Under the pieces are notes generated by a model, which searched no databases, was not told where the DNA came from, and worked only from the letters and a program-made list of their open reading frames with translations. From the NCBI GenBank assembly GCA_900766585.1, contig CAAFVV010000041.1, positions 1-64,000 on the forward strand: a stretch of 64,000 nucleotides of DNA, in the 5' to 3' direction. Below are positions 43,545 to 53,072 of this stretch, in pieces. The position numbers and the translations under genes are program-made. The stretch is from Clostridia bacterium (lineage in GTDB: Bacteria > Bacillota > Clostridia > Oscillospirales > Acutalibacteraceae). Each line of letters opens with the position of its first letter. Position 1 is the stretch's first letter.

Positions 43545-46500
43545 TTACTTTGCCGAGCCCTTTTTCTTTTTACTCACCACCGCCGCACCGGTCGCCATGC
43601 CGCCGCTGACGAGCAGCAGCGCGAGCCACAGCCAAAGACAGCTGTTTTCGCCTGTCTTCGGCGAATCCGGCAGCTTTTCTTTCACGGTATCCGCCTCGGC
43701 GATCTCTTTCGTCGCCGCAGCGTCGGTAAAATACTTGCCGCAGCCGCCGCAGTACCAATACGCGATATTTCCCTTGACATCCTCTGTCGCCGCCTTGGCG
43801 GGGAAGTGCTTGAGGTCGGCGTGATTGGTTGCGTCAAGCTCGCCGTAGGCTTTTCCGCAAAGCTCGCACACCGCCTTGTCCCTGCAGGTCGCCTTGCCGC
43901 CGGCGTGGTTGGTGATCACCTTTTCGCAATAGTTGCAGACGTGATCTTTGTCCGCGTCCTCGTGGTTGGAAATCACCTTTTCGCAGTAGTCGCAGACGTG
44001 ATCTTTGTCCGCGTCATCATGGTTGGAGATCACCTTTTCGCAGTAGTCGCAGACGTGGTTTTTGTCTGCGTCCTCGTGATTGGAGATCACTTTACCGCAA
44101 ATATCGCAGATATGGTTTTTGTCCGCGTCCTCGTGATTGGAGATCGTCTTTCCGCAATAATCGCAGATATGGTTTTTGTCCGTGTCATCGTGCAGGCACA
44201 CATATCCGCACTCGCTGCATACGCCGTCTGCCCACTCATGGGCTTCGCTCGCCACGATCACAGCGCCGCAGCAGCTCCATTTTTGCTCGTGAACGTAGGC
44301 GGTCCTTGTCGTCCACTCCTGCGTGCCGCCCACATGGTTGGCGGGATCCTTTTCACCGTAGGACTGATGACAGTACTCGCATATTGCCTCGGCGGTGCAG
44401 GCAGCCGTACCGCCGGTGTGCGCACCGTATCCGTCCTTTGCGGAATCGTTATTCTTCACATCGCAGTTGGCATTCAGGCACTCATGCCAGTGATGCGCCG
44501 CATCGTACTGCCATGCCTGATCCCAGCTGTGACCGCTCGCCTGAATCGGCTCGTTTTTTGTCGCGCCGCATTCGTCGCAGGTATATATTCTTTCGCCTTT
44601 CGTCATGCAGGTGGGCTTTACGGTCACCTTGCCGTTGTCCCAATCGTGGGGATTCTCCTCGTTCCTTTCATCACAGCGGGAGCACTTTTTCCAGTGGGTG
44701 TTCTCATCATGCTGCTCCACGGAGAAATCGTGCCCCAGAGCCGCAATCGTGCCGCCGCAGGCAGTGCAGATGACCGAGGTCGTGCAGGTGGGATTCGCCC
44801 CCGTGTGTCCGCTGTGGTCACACACCGTCCACCGTGCCGTGATCGTCAGAATCTTCGCGGGCATCTTCTCGGGAAAGGGGGTATCCCAGCCGGCAAAGAT
44901 ATAGCCTACTCTCGTCAGGGTCGGAGGGGTGACCGCTGTGTCATAATTCTGGTCGATGAGGATATCCGGCTCACCGTTTTCGGGCCTGACTCTGATCACG
45001 TACGAAAGGATCTCCCATCCGGCGTACAGCGTCATATTTCCGGGGATTGGGTCGTCAAAGTCCCACTTCTGCTCCGGCTTGCAGGCGGCATCCGTATACC
45101 AGCCAAGGAAGTTGTGACCTTCCCTTACCGGCCATTCATCGAGACTGGGTTCGCGGATACACTCGTTTTGCTTCTCCACGCACGTTGCCGCACCGGTCAG
45201 CGTGCCGCCGTTCGGATCGAACGTAACCGTGCAAAGGGGTGCCTCCTCCCACATGGCATACAGGGTGCAGTCCTCCGCTTTGTCATACCGGGTTGTGCTG
45301 TGACCGTATTTGTCACTGTATTGTCTGCCATGCTGCTGCCTGTCATACCAGCCAAGAAAAAAATATCCCTTGTACCGCGGTATCGGCATCTGATCGAGCG
45401 GCTCACCATAGGTGACCCGCATGGTTTCCTGCGCCACCGTGCCGCCGTTGCCGTCGAAAGCCACCGTGTAGGTGTTTGCTGTCCACTTTGCCGAGCACTT
45501 TATGGGATCTGCGGTCAGGGAAGAGGTTTCCCACCCTGCAAAGGTATACCCCGTTTTTTTCACGTTTGAGGCATCGGGAAGCACAAGCTCCTCATCCTTG
45601 TAAGCAAAATCCCGGGGCGTAAATCCGTCGACCCAATTGCCGCCGCCCAAGTCATACTCAAGCTGCACCTTTTCCCTCACGGCAGAGGTGACGGTAAACA
45701 CCCTGTCGGAGGTTATGACCGTATTCTGCATTTCATCAAAGGTTATCGTTTGGATCATACCATCGGTAACCGCTGCAAAGGTTTCGGATTTTTTGAGATC
45801 GCCGTTTCTGCAAAGCTGACCGTTCTGGTTTCCTCCGCAGGACCATAGTCCGCCGCCTTCATCCAGCAATATGCTATGCCGGTTTCCCGCAGCGGCGGCC
45901 ATCATTTTGGTGCTGCCGATACCGTCGGTCACCTTAAAAAGCTCCGGATTTTCTGTGTTTTCCGTATTTCTTCCAAGCTGACCAAAGCCCTTAATGCCGC
46001 AGGTTCTTGTATTGCCGTCGGTATCTATCACAATCGTGTTGCCGGCACCTGCCGCAATAAACCTGGCTCCTTCCGCTCCCTGAAGATCGGCTTTTTCAAA
46101 CGTTGTATTCGCCGAACCGGTCATTTCTCTGCCCAGTTCTCCGTAAAGATTGCATCCCGCCGTCCACACATGGCCGCTCTCATCAAGCAGTACAGTGTGG
46201 GAATTTCCTGCTGCAATTGCGGTTATTTTTACGTCCGCTATGCCGTCGGTGACTTTTTCAAATGCCGCGTCCTCGTTGCCGGCAGTCCGTCTGCCGAGCT
46301 GGCCGTAAACATTATTGCCCGCCGTCCACACATGACCGTTTTCATCAAGCAGAACTGTATAAGCGGTTCCGCCCGCCGCATCGGCTATTTTCACATTTTC
46401 AAGGCCATCCGCTTTTTTGAACACCGCATTCGGTGTTCCGCTGTTCACGTTTTCGCTTCGGCCGAGCTGGCCGTCGCTGTTATAGCCCGCCGTCCAGACG

Positions 46501-47153
46501 CCGCCGTTTTCGTCGATCAGGATCGTATGGCTCTGCCCTGCGGCTACGGCTTTGATTTTCACGCTGCCGTCGCCAACGGTAACCTTTCTGAGGGTTTCAA
46601 TATAGGTTCCGTACCAATATTTCCCCGCATTTTCATCGATTCCGAGGGCACCGTACTGATTGCAGCCGGCTGTCCATACTTCGCCGTTTTCGTCAAGTAC
46701 AACGATATGGTCCCGCCCCATGGCGACATCGATTATTTTCGCGGAGGTGCTGACCTTTGTAAGAACCGAGTCCTCAAATACGTAAGAACCCAGCTTTCTT
46801 GCCAGCTGCCCGCACGAATTGTCTCCCGCCGTATAAAGATTGCCCTCATCGTCAATCACAAACGTATTGACATCCGATGCCGCGATCTTTTTAATGACCG
46901 TGGAGGCAATCACCCCGTCGAGCTTATATCCCTCGTCCGGCGTATATTTCACACTGTCGCCGAGCGTTTTTCCCTTTGCAACGGCCACAACCACGCTGTC
47001 GCTGAAGCTCGCGCCGTCTGCCGATACCTTCCCGCCGACAGCGGCTTTCACTGTGACGTTGACCGTTTCGTCTGCGGCCAGCCCCGCCATTGCCGGAACA
47101 AGGCCCAACAGGATACACAATGCGAGCAGCCCGCCAAGTATTCGTTTCTTCAT
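43545..47153 (-). CDS. Surface protein with RCC1 repeats, InlB repeats, Cys/His repeats and SPKTG anchor
   Basis: 1202 residues. Signal peptide (1-27); about seven RCC1-type propeller blades (about 70-470, each with a form of DENGxVWTAGxNxxGQLG); four or so InlB/Flg_new repeats (about 490-760, GYTFAGW, GYFFLGWY, GHNFLGWYTD, GYIFAGWDT); a Cys/His-rich region (about 770-1110) with five near-identical units of the form NHEDADKNHICDYCGKVIS; a C-terminal SPKTGENSC, hydrophobic helix and KKKKGSAK. The Cys pairs could bind zinc. RCC1 propellers in Clostridia are mostly on secreted proteins. GGAGG precedes the ATG, which overlaps the stop of the pseudogene upstream. Confidence 0.87.
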   Translation of the reverse strand: MKKRILGGLLALCILLGLVPAMAGLAADETVNVTVKAAVGGKVSADGASFSDSVVVAVAKGKTLGDSVKYTPDEGYKLDGVIASTVIKKIAASDVNTFVIDDEGNLYTAGDNSCGQLARKLGSYVFEDSVLTKVSTSAKIIDVAMGRDHIVVLDENGEVWTAGCNQYGALGIDENAGKYWYGTYIETLRKVTVGDGSVKIKAVAAGQSHTILIDENGGVWTAGYNSDGQLGRSENVNSGTPNAVFKKADGLENVKIADAAGGTAYTVLLDENGHVWTAGNNVYGQLGRRTAGNEDAAFEKVTDGIADVKITAIAAGNSHTVLLDESGHVWTAGCNLYGELGREMTGSANTTFEKADLQGAEGARFIAAGAGNTIVIDTDGNTRTCGIKGFGQLGRNTENTENPELFKVTDGIGSTKMMAAAAGNRHSILLDEGGGLWSCGGNQNGQLCRNGDLKKSETFAAVTDGMIQTITFDEMQNTVITSDRVFTVTSAVREKVQLEYDLGGGNWVDGFTPRDFAYKDEELVLPDASNVKKTGYTFAGWETSSLTADPIKCSAKWTANTYTVAFDGNGGTVAQETMRVTYGEPLDQMPIPRYKGYFFLGWYDRQQHGRQYSDKYGHSTTRYDKAEDCTLYAMWEEAPLCTVTFDPNGGTLTGAATCVEKQNECIREPSLDEWPVREGHNFLGWYTDAACKPEQKWDFDDPIPGNMTLYAGWEILSYVIRVRPENGEPDILIDQNYDTAVTPPTLTRVGYIFAGWDTPFPEKMPAKILTITARWTVCDHSGHTGANPTCTTSVICTACGGTIAALGHDFSVEQHDENTHWKKCSRCDERNEENPHDWDNGKVTVKPTCMTKGERIYTCDECGATKNEPIQASGHSWDQAWQYDAAHHWHECLNANCDVKNNDSAKDGYGAHTGGTAACTAEAICEYCHQSYGEKDPANHVGGTQEWTTRTAYVHEQKWSCCGAVIVASEAHEWADGVCSECGYVCLHDDTDKNHICDYCGKTISNHEDADKNHICDICGKVISNHEDADKNHVCDYCEKVISNHDDADKDHVCDYCEKVISNHEDADKDHVCNYCEKVITNHAGGKATCRDKAVCELCGKAYGELDATNHADLKHFPAKAATEDVKGNIAYWYCGGCGKYFTDAAATKEIAEADTVKEKLPDSPKTGENSCLWLWLALLLVSGGMATGAAVVSKKKKGSAK

Positions 47154-47925
47154 TTTTCCATACCTCCGTGTCGATACTTCTTTTTACAGGTTACGGCGAG
47201 CGCCGTACAAACGCCGCCGCTGATAAACAGCAGCGCAAACCACAGCATACTGCTGTTGTTGACGCCGGTCTGCGGCGACTGATCACCGGATTCCGGTTTG
47301 CTTTCCGCCGGCTTTTTCTCAAGGGCATCCATTGCGTCCTCGATCGCCTTCGCCATACATGCAAATTTCCAAAAGAGATCCATAAACCGAAGGACAGGTC
47401 ACCGCCTGCCATGTCACTTACATTTTCTGCAAGCAGCTTGCCGCTGCCGGAAATGGTGACATTGCCGCGGTAGATGTCAATGCCTTCGGAAAAGGATTCC
47501 CTAACGTCGTTCGGATCCTCGGTATCATAGGACTCGCCGCCGATTGCGGTGAGTGTGCCGTCGCTGGCGACCCACTTTCACAAGCCGTTAGCATCCGGGG
47601 TAAACCTATACAGCGCTTTGGGATCGCTGTCCTCCAGCGTCAGGTGGCCGCCGTCTGCGACCTTGATAACACTGCCGCTGCCGGTCATCTCCAGCATATA
47701 GCCGTAAATATCCAGTGTAACAGCACGCTTAACGATCAGCGTGGAGCTGACTGCAATGTCGCTCTTCAGCGTGATAACGTCCACAGTGCTGTCTGCCAGC
47801 GCGTTAACCAATTCCTACTCCGTTTCGACCTTTTTGGTGGTCTCCCCCTCGGCAAACACGCCTGTCGGCACAAGGCAGAGCACCATACATAAGGTAAGCA
47901 GGATACTGACTATTCGTTTCTTCAT
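47150..47925 (-). pseudogene. Degenerate SPQTG surface protein
   Basis: An intact ribosome site and signal peptide (MKKRIVSILLTLCMVLCLVPTG) are followed by an in-frame TAG (47815-47817), a beta-helix start (ELVNALADSTVDVITLKSDI), a TGA (47578-47580), about 60 more readable codons and a frameshift into a tail with SPQTGVNNS, a hydrophobic helix and a charged end. So it has two nonsense codons, at least one frameshift, and a large internal loss compared with its neighbour at 40.9 kb. Its start region is almost identical to that of the RCC1 gene, and its stop overlaps that gene's ATG, so read-through transcription probably still serves the RCC1 gene. Confidence 0.85.
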
Positions 47926-47956
47926 TTTGCCATACCTCCTCTTTTTTATGTATCAC

Positions 47957-48876
47957 TCAGTCAAGGGCGGTTATGGTAATGGTGCCCCTGAACGAAAAAA
48001 GATAGGTAGTATACTCGGCTTGCTCAAGCGCAAACCGCAGCACGATATCGCCGCTTTTGGCATCGTATACCCGGTTAAAGCTCAGCGTATGCTGCTCTCT
48101 TCTCGTCTCGCTCAGCTTTTTGCCTTTGTCCACCAGTACGCTCGTAAGATCCCTGCACAGCGGGTTATCATAGCCGTCCGTCATCCGGACGGAATAGAAG
48201 CCGTTGTCATCATTTGACATGGCATAGACCGACCCGTTTACGCTCACCTGATAATGATCTCCCCGTGACAGTCGAACGGTATCCCCGTCACAGGAGACAA
48301 GCCCGCCGCTGCTCATTTTTCCCTGAAAATAGAGCGCTGCCGTTTCTTTTTGAAGATTGACCGATTGTACCGTTCCAACGCCGTAAAACCAGCCCGGGCT
48401 GCTGCCGTTCTGACCGGTATCACCTTTGTCACCTTTATCGCCTTTTTCACCGGGGTCGCCTTTATCGCCCTTGTCTCCCTGATCCCCTTTGTCGCCTTTT
48501 TCGCCGTCTTTTCCGTCAGCTCCGGCGGCTTTTACGCCGGTGTCCGTCGTACCGATCCACCAGTTGCCGTTTTCGCCGATAAAAGGCGTTCTGCCGTCTT
48601 TGCCGTCGCTCCCGTTTTGACCATCGGCGCCGTCTTTGCCGTCGGTGCCCTTTTCCCCCGCGGCGCCTTTCAGTTCGGCAATCGTTACAAGGTCATGCCA
48701 TTCGCTTTCCCCGGTATATTTCCACTGGATGGCCGTGCCGCTGCTGCGCACCTCCGGCAGCTGGGCGGTATGGCTTACCGCCTAGCTCCGCCCGCTCGCC
48801 AAAATGACGCACAGCGCCGCCAGAACAACGCACAGCGCCGAAAGCGCTCCCACGAGTACTTTTCCGCTTTTTTCAA
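47957..48876 (-). pseudogene. Collagen-like surface protein with damaged N-terminus
   Basis: A 264-residue open frame (47957-48751) has a collagen-like Gly-X-Y region of about 80 residues (GKDGEKGDKGDQGDKGDKGD type) and a C-terminal beta-rich domain. It lacks a signal peptide. Reading upstream in the same frame gives one: a hydrophobic stretch ALSALCVVLAALCVILA, interrupted by TAG at 48782-48784, and a TTG start at 48876 with GGAGG that is one base out of frame because of a six-A run. So two small lesions, one nonsense codon and one homopolymer slip, appear to silence it. Alternatively GTG 48751 starts a cytoplasmic product, which would be odd for a collagen-like protein. Confidence 0.65.
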
Positions 48877-49250
48877 CCTTCGATACCTCCGTTCACACAT
48901 TCTGCACGGTAGTTCCCGGCAGACAGGACGCCCCCGGCCTGAAGGTTCTCTGTGGGGAATTTTTCCTAGTATGTGCCCTTAGCCGCGGCATCATGCACGC
49001 AGACCCGGACACGCAGGAGATTTTGCGGCCCCCGTTGTGCCGCTCCGTCGTTTTTTGCCCTTTATTTAACTAATCGACCACTTAGCATAAGTATAACAAA
49101 GGCTAACAAAAAAAGCAAGGGAATGACCGAAAAAAGTTCCGAAAAAACGGCGGCAGGGTCCCGCCAAGCGACCGTTTTGCCGTTCACGCACACCGGCGCC
49201 GGCGGCAAACGCCGTCACCGCCTGCTTTGCGGCATTCCCCAGCCAAATAT
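48877..49250. other. Intergenic region upstream of the collagen-like gene
   Basis: No gene seen. A promoter for the minus strand lies at 49090-49118, leaving a leader of about 200 bases. Short C/G-rich stretches near 49130-49240 are not recognised. Confidence 0.3.
49090..49118 (-). promoter_or_regulatory. Promoter of the collagen-like/surface protein run
   Basis: Minus strand TTGCTT (49113-49118), 17 bases with a T-run, TATACT (49090-49095). Confidence 0.55.
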
Positions 49251-49280
49251 CCCCCGTGCCGCCTTGCTGCGGCACGGGGG
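49251..49280 (-). terminator. Terminator of the lipoprotein operon
   Basis: Perfect 12-bp arms CCCCCGTGCCGC and GCGGCACGGGGG with a 6-base loop, 24 bases after the stop of the PstS-like gene. Confidence 0.8.
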
Positions 49281-49303
49281 ACGATACCGCTTTTTGAGGA
49301 AGC

Positions 49304-50266
49304 TCAGTCGGCTTTTCCGGCAGGGACATAGCCGAGCTTTTTAAGCAGCGTCTGCCCGCTCACGCTGAGCAGCCAGCGGTGCAGAACGGCGGTGGGGCTG
49401 TCCTCGGCAAGCCCTGCCTTGCTGACCACATAATAGTTGTTGCGGAACGGGTATTTGCCGGAGGCGATCGTGTCGGCATCGGGGGCAATGCCGTCGACCT
49501 TCAAAAGCTTCAGGTCCTTGGCCATGCCCATATTCACGGCATAATAGTACATGGTGTAGCCGAGGGCGGCGGGCGAGCCGTCAAAGGACGCCACCGCGTC
49601 CACCAGACCGCCCATGCTGTTGACGACATAGGTGCCCTCAGCCTTCATCATCGGGGTATCGCCCATGACCAGTTTTTTCATGGCCGCCTGACTGCCCGCC
49701 TCCTCATTGCGCTGGAACGCGATAATGTCGAGGTCGCTGCCGCCGACCTGCGACCAGTTGGTGATCTTGCCGCTGTAGATATCGCGGATCTGATCGGGGG
49801 TCAGCGAATCGACGGGATTGTCCTTGTTGACGATGAACACCAGTCCGTCATAGGCGAGAATATCCATCTGCCAGTTGTAGCCGTTCTTCTTTTTCTCCGT
49901 CCAAATGGTCTCGGCGGGTTCGGCAGCCAGCAGCAGATCGGCGTTGCCCTCCATCAACTCCCGATAGGACTGCGTTGTGCGGGAGAAGCTGAGCAAATTC
50001 TGCACCTGCTCCTTGGTCTCACCGAGCAGCACCATCGCCACGCCCTCCGCCATCGGTTTGGTGGAGGAGGAGCCGTTCAGCCGCGGGAGATTCTGCCGCG
50101 TGAACTGAAACCCCGTATCGGCTTTTGTCGCAGAGGTCGCGGGCGTCCCGACCACGGAGGTGTCCGAGGTTTCGGCGGGCGTTTTATCGCAGCCGGGCAG
50201 CAAAAGCAGCAGTGCCGCGGCAGCGGTCAGCAGGGACAACGCGCGTTTTTTAGTCAGTTTCAGCAT
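49304..50266 (-). CDS. PstS-like substrate-binding lipoprotein
   Basis: 320 residues. The signal peptide ends LLLPGC, a lipobox. The mature part resembles periplasmic binding proteins of the PstS type: LNGSSSTKPMAEGVA near the phosphate-binding start, VFIVNKDNPVDSLTPDQIRDIYSGKITNWSQVGG, and FQRNEEAGSQAAMKKLVMG. No permease or ATPase genes are near, so it may be a free-standing sensor or an orphan binding protein. It is the last gene of the operon with the four paralogous lipoproteins, 40 bases after the previous stop. GAGGAGG precedes the ATG. Confidence 0.85.
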   Translation of the reverse strand: MLKLTKKRALSLLTAAAALLLLLPGCDKTPAETSDTSVVGTPATSATKADTGFQFTRQNLPRLNGSSSTKPMAEGVAMVLLGETKEQVQNLLSFSRTTQSYRELMEGNADLLLAAEPAETIWTEKKKNGYNWQMDILAYDGLVFIVNKDNPVDSLTPDQIRDIYSGKITNWSQVGGSDLDIIAFQRNEEAGSQAAMKKLVMGDTPMMKAEGTYVVNSMGGLVDAVASFDGSPAALGYTMYYYAVNMGMAKDLKLLKVDGIAPDADTIASGKYPFRNNYYVVSKAGLAEDSPTAVLHRWLLSVSGQTLLKKLGYVPAGKAD

Positions 50267-50306
50267 AAAAATTCCTCCTCAGATCAACACATATTCCGAA
50301 AGCCGG

Positions 50307-51626
50307 TCACGCAGCGGGCTTGGCGGTGTAGCAAAACACGCATTCGCCGTCTGTCAGACGGTAATACGCCGTCACACTCGCCCGCGTGCGGTTACCCGGA
50401 CATTCCACATAAAGATAGTCGCCGTAGACGTTGAAATAATAGTAGACATCCTTCTCCAAGGGCAGCGTCAGCCCGAGCGGCTTGCCGTCACCGTCATAGA
50501 CCGCGGCAAGCTCTTTGCCGTCTCTTTCGGTCACGGCGACAAAGCGGGCTTCGCCGGTGAAGGCGTCGTACATCTGGCAACGGATGTCCTTTTCCGCCAG
50601 CGCAGCCGGCAGCTCCGGGACGCGGGGCAGGCTGTCGTCCACCGGAATCGGCGGATAATCGCTTGATTCGCTGACATAGCCCGCAAGCGGCGGGGTCCTG
50701 ACCTCGCCGGTATCGGCAAACAGGTAATGCAAGACGGTACAGCCGCCCGTTCCCTCGTCAAAGTGGGCGACATATCCGACGCCCTTGTACCAGAACAGCT
50801 GCGTCGCGGGCGCCGACCCGCCGCTGAAGGCATAGCCGACATCATAGCCGATCTGCTCCTGCGTAAAGGCCGAGAGCGTTTTGCCGGTGCGGTCACGCAC
50901 CGTGACCGAGCCGTCGAAGCCATGGAACGCGAAGAGCACGCCGTCCATATCCGTCTGCACCCAGCAGTAATCGCCGCCCGACAGCTCGGCGATCACGCGC
51001 AGCCGCCGGTCAACGACGGTCAGCGAGCCGTCCGTGCGGAACAGGATATATCCGCCGCTGAAGGCGTCATCATAGATGTAGCCGTCGTCGAGTACGGTTC
51101 TGCCGTCCTGCGAGACGAGAACCCGCTGACAATAGAGATTTTCCAGCTGCGGGGAGCGGGCGTACATCTTCGCCACGCGCGGATCGTCCTCCGCCTTCGG
51201 CGTGTTGCCGGTGAGGAACCACACGCCCTCCCGCAGCTCGCAGGTGGAATAGATCGCCGGGGTCAGCACCCGCAGCGCGGAATCCGTTAAACCGTAGATA
51301 TCCCACGCGTCCTCGTTGTCGTCCAGATGGGCGCTCTGTCCGACATAGCTGAGAATCGCGCCGTAGTCGTCGCGCGGCTGTATCCGCGCGGCATAGTGGG
51401 GCGAAAACGTGTAGAGATCGCCGTCCGCCCGCTCCCGCTTTTCGATCGGGTCAAGCGGGAGAAACCCGGCGGCAGATACGCCGCTTTCCGCCGGAGTCGA
51501 CGCCGTTTCCGACGGTGCGGACGGCGTGCCGGACGATTCCGGCGGCGTTTTTGCGCAGCCCGGCAGTAAAAGCAGGGCAGCAGCCGTCAGCACGCATAAA
51601 ATACGGCAGATACTTCCTCTTTGCAT
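50307..51626 (-). CDS. Lipoprotein, tandem family copy 4 (most diverged)
   Basis: 439 residues from ATG 51626 (GAGGGGG seven bases upstream; the ATG two codons earlier is too close). Lipobox LLLPGC. The family signature is present: FSPHYAARIQPRDDYGAI, LRVLTPAIYS, then SGGDYCWVQTDMDGVLFAFHGFDGSVTVRDRTGKTLSAF. This copy differs most from the other three, especially at the C-terminus (YRLTDGECVFCY). The repeated beta-strand pattern suggests a propeller-like fold. No enzyme motif is seen; the function is unknown. Confidence 0.7.
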   Translation of the reverse strand: MQRGSICRILCVLTAAALLLLPGCAKTPPESSGTPSAPSETASTPAESGVSAAGFLPLDPIEKRERADGDLYTFSPHYAARIQPRDDYGAILSYVGQSAHLDDNEDAWDIYGLTDSALRVLTPAIYSTCELREGVWFLTGNTPKAEDDPRVAKMYARSPQLENLYCQRVLVSQDGRTVLDDGYIYDDAFSGGYILFRTDGSLTVVDRRLRVIAELSGGDYCWVQTDMDGVLFAFHGFDGSVTVRDRTGKTLSAFTQEQIGYDVGYAFSGGSAPATQLFWYKGVGYVAHFDEGTGGCTVLHYLFADTGEVRTPPLAGYVSESSDYPPIPVDDSLPRVPELPAALAEKDIRCQMYDAFTGEARFVAVTERDGKELAAVYDGDGKPLGLTLPLEKDVYYYFNVYGDYLYVECPGNRTRASVTAYYRLTDGECVFCYTAKPAA

Positions 51627-51649
51627 GAACATTCCCCCTCAGTCTCCTG

Positions 51650-53059
51650 CTACATCCCGTCTTCCGCCGGAGCGGCGCGGTAATAAAACACATGTTTGCC
51701 GTCTGACAGGCGTATGTACTGCGTGACATAAGCGGCGGAGCCGCCGTCTGCGCGGTAAGCGCCGGTTTGCTCATACCGGACAAATTTCAGATAGCCGCTG
51801 TCCAGCGTACCGCGATCCCCCTTGAGGGCGGGAACGACGGTGCGGCCGGCGCTGTCGTATACCGTCCACTCGATCGTCTCGTTATACTCCTCCCCCTCGC
51901 CGTAGTCGCTGTCCGTGGCGTAATAATAGATCTGCTCTGTATCCCTGTCCCTGACCGCAAAATAGTTTGTACGGCTTCTCACCGTCTTCGGCACGTCGGC
52001 ATCGGAAACGGAGACCTTTTCGGAAACATAGGGTTCCTCAAACCGCTCCTGCTCCACATAGCCGCTGCTTATCAATCCCCTGACCGGCGGCTTTTTCACC
52101 TCGCCGGTATCGGCATACAGATAACAGCTGATCCATCCCTCTCCGCCGCCGTAATGCTGCACATAGCCGATGCCGCCCTGCCAGATAAGCTCCGTCTTCG
52201 GCTGTGCGACCGCCGCAGCCTTGTAGCGCACATCATCGCCGATCTGCGCCTTGGTAAAATACGAGACGGTCCTGCCGGTGCGGTCACGCACCGTGACTGA
52301 GCCGTCGAAGCCGTGGAACGCAAACAGCCGTCCCTTTTCGATCGGCTGCACCCAGCAGTAATCGCCACCGGAGAGCTTAGCGGTGACAACGCCCTTTTCG
52401 CTGATCAGCGTCAGCGAGCCGTCAATCGAAAACAGCATATAGCCGTCCTTAATCCGCTCGTAGTAACAGTAGTTGTTGTCGAGTATCCAGCTGCCGTCCC
52501 GCGCGATGACCTGAAGGTGCTGATAGAGGTACTCCAGCTGACGGTTATATATATAGATCGTTTTGGTGCGCGGGTCATCCTCCAGCTTCCAGGTGTTGCC
52601 GAGCAGAAACAGCAGATAGTCATTGCCGCCGACGCTGTCATAAACGGCAGGGGTCAACATGCGCAGCTGCGCGTCCAGCAGCCCGTAGACCGGGTAGACG
52701 CTGTTCGATGTCCCGACCGCCCCGGCATAGGTGTGTAGGGTGCCGTAGTCGCCGCGCGGGGTAAATTTCCGGCTGTACTGCGGCGAAAAAGCGAAGAGGT
52801 TTTCCTCCCACGGCGCGGACTGTCCCAGCCGCAGCGACTGCAGAAAATTCCAGTTGACCCACACGCCGTCGCTTTTATGGCTGCCCGTATAGCGCGGGTC
52901 GGCGGTCGGCGCCGTCACGGCGGAAGCGTCAGCTGGCGCCGTCGCTGCGGGTGCAGACAACGCATCCGACAGATCTGCCTGCGCTTTTTTGCAGCCGGAC
53001 AGCAAAAGCAGCGCCGCCGTCAGCGCGCACAGGGCGCGGCAGGCAGAGGTTGCCCGCAT
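51650..53059 (-). CDS. Lipoprotein, tandem family copy 3
   Basis: 469 residues from ATG 53059 (GAGGAGG upstream). Lipobox LLLSGC. The core is close to copies 1 and 2: FTPRGDYGTLHTYAGAVG, VYGLLDAQLRMLTPAVYDS, YMLFSIDGSLTLISEKG, GGDYCWVQPIEKGRLFAFHGFDGSVTVRDRTG. The C-terminal end YIRLSDGKHVFYYRAAP is shared with copy 1. It lies 13 bases after copy 2 in one operon. It is expected to be anchored outside the membrane. Confidence 0.7.
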   Translation of the reverse strand: MRATSACRALCALTAALLLLSGCKKAQADLSDALSAPAATAPADASAVTAPTADPRYTGSHKSDGVWVNWNFLQSLRLGQSAPWEENLFAFSPQYSRKFTPRGDYGTLHTYAGAVGTSNSVYPVYGLLDAQLRMLTPAVYDSVGGNDYLLFLLGNTWKLEDDPRTKTIYIYNRQLEYLYQHLQVIARDGSWILDNNYCYYERIKDGYMLFSIDGSLTLISEKGVVTAKLSGGDYCWVQPIEKGRLFAFHGFDGSVTVRDRTGRTVSYFTKAQIGDDVRYKAAAVAQPKTELIWQGGIGYVQHYGGGEGWISCYLYADTGEVKKPPVRGLISSGYVEQERFEEPYVSEKVSVSDADVPKTVRSRTNYFAVRDRDTEQIYYYATDSDYGEGEEYNETIEWTVYDSAGRTVVPALKGDRGTLDSGYLKFVRYEQTGAYRADGGSAAYVTQYIRLSDGKHVFYYRAAPAEDGM

Positions 53060-53072
53060 ACTCGTTCCCTCC

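Noticed and set aside
43900..44220. CRISPR-like array of about 57-base units
   Set aside because: The units are in-frame coding repeats of the Cys/His region, without unique spacers.
43806..45569. Long plus-strand frame opposite the RCC1 protein, with regular VFVRVLVIGDH-like repeats
   Set aside because: The repeats are the antisense of the Cys/His repeat units; no ribosome site or promoter supports it.
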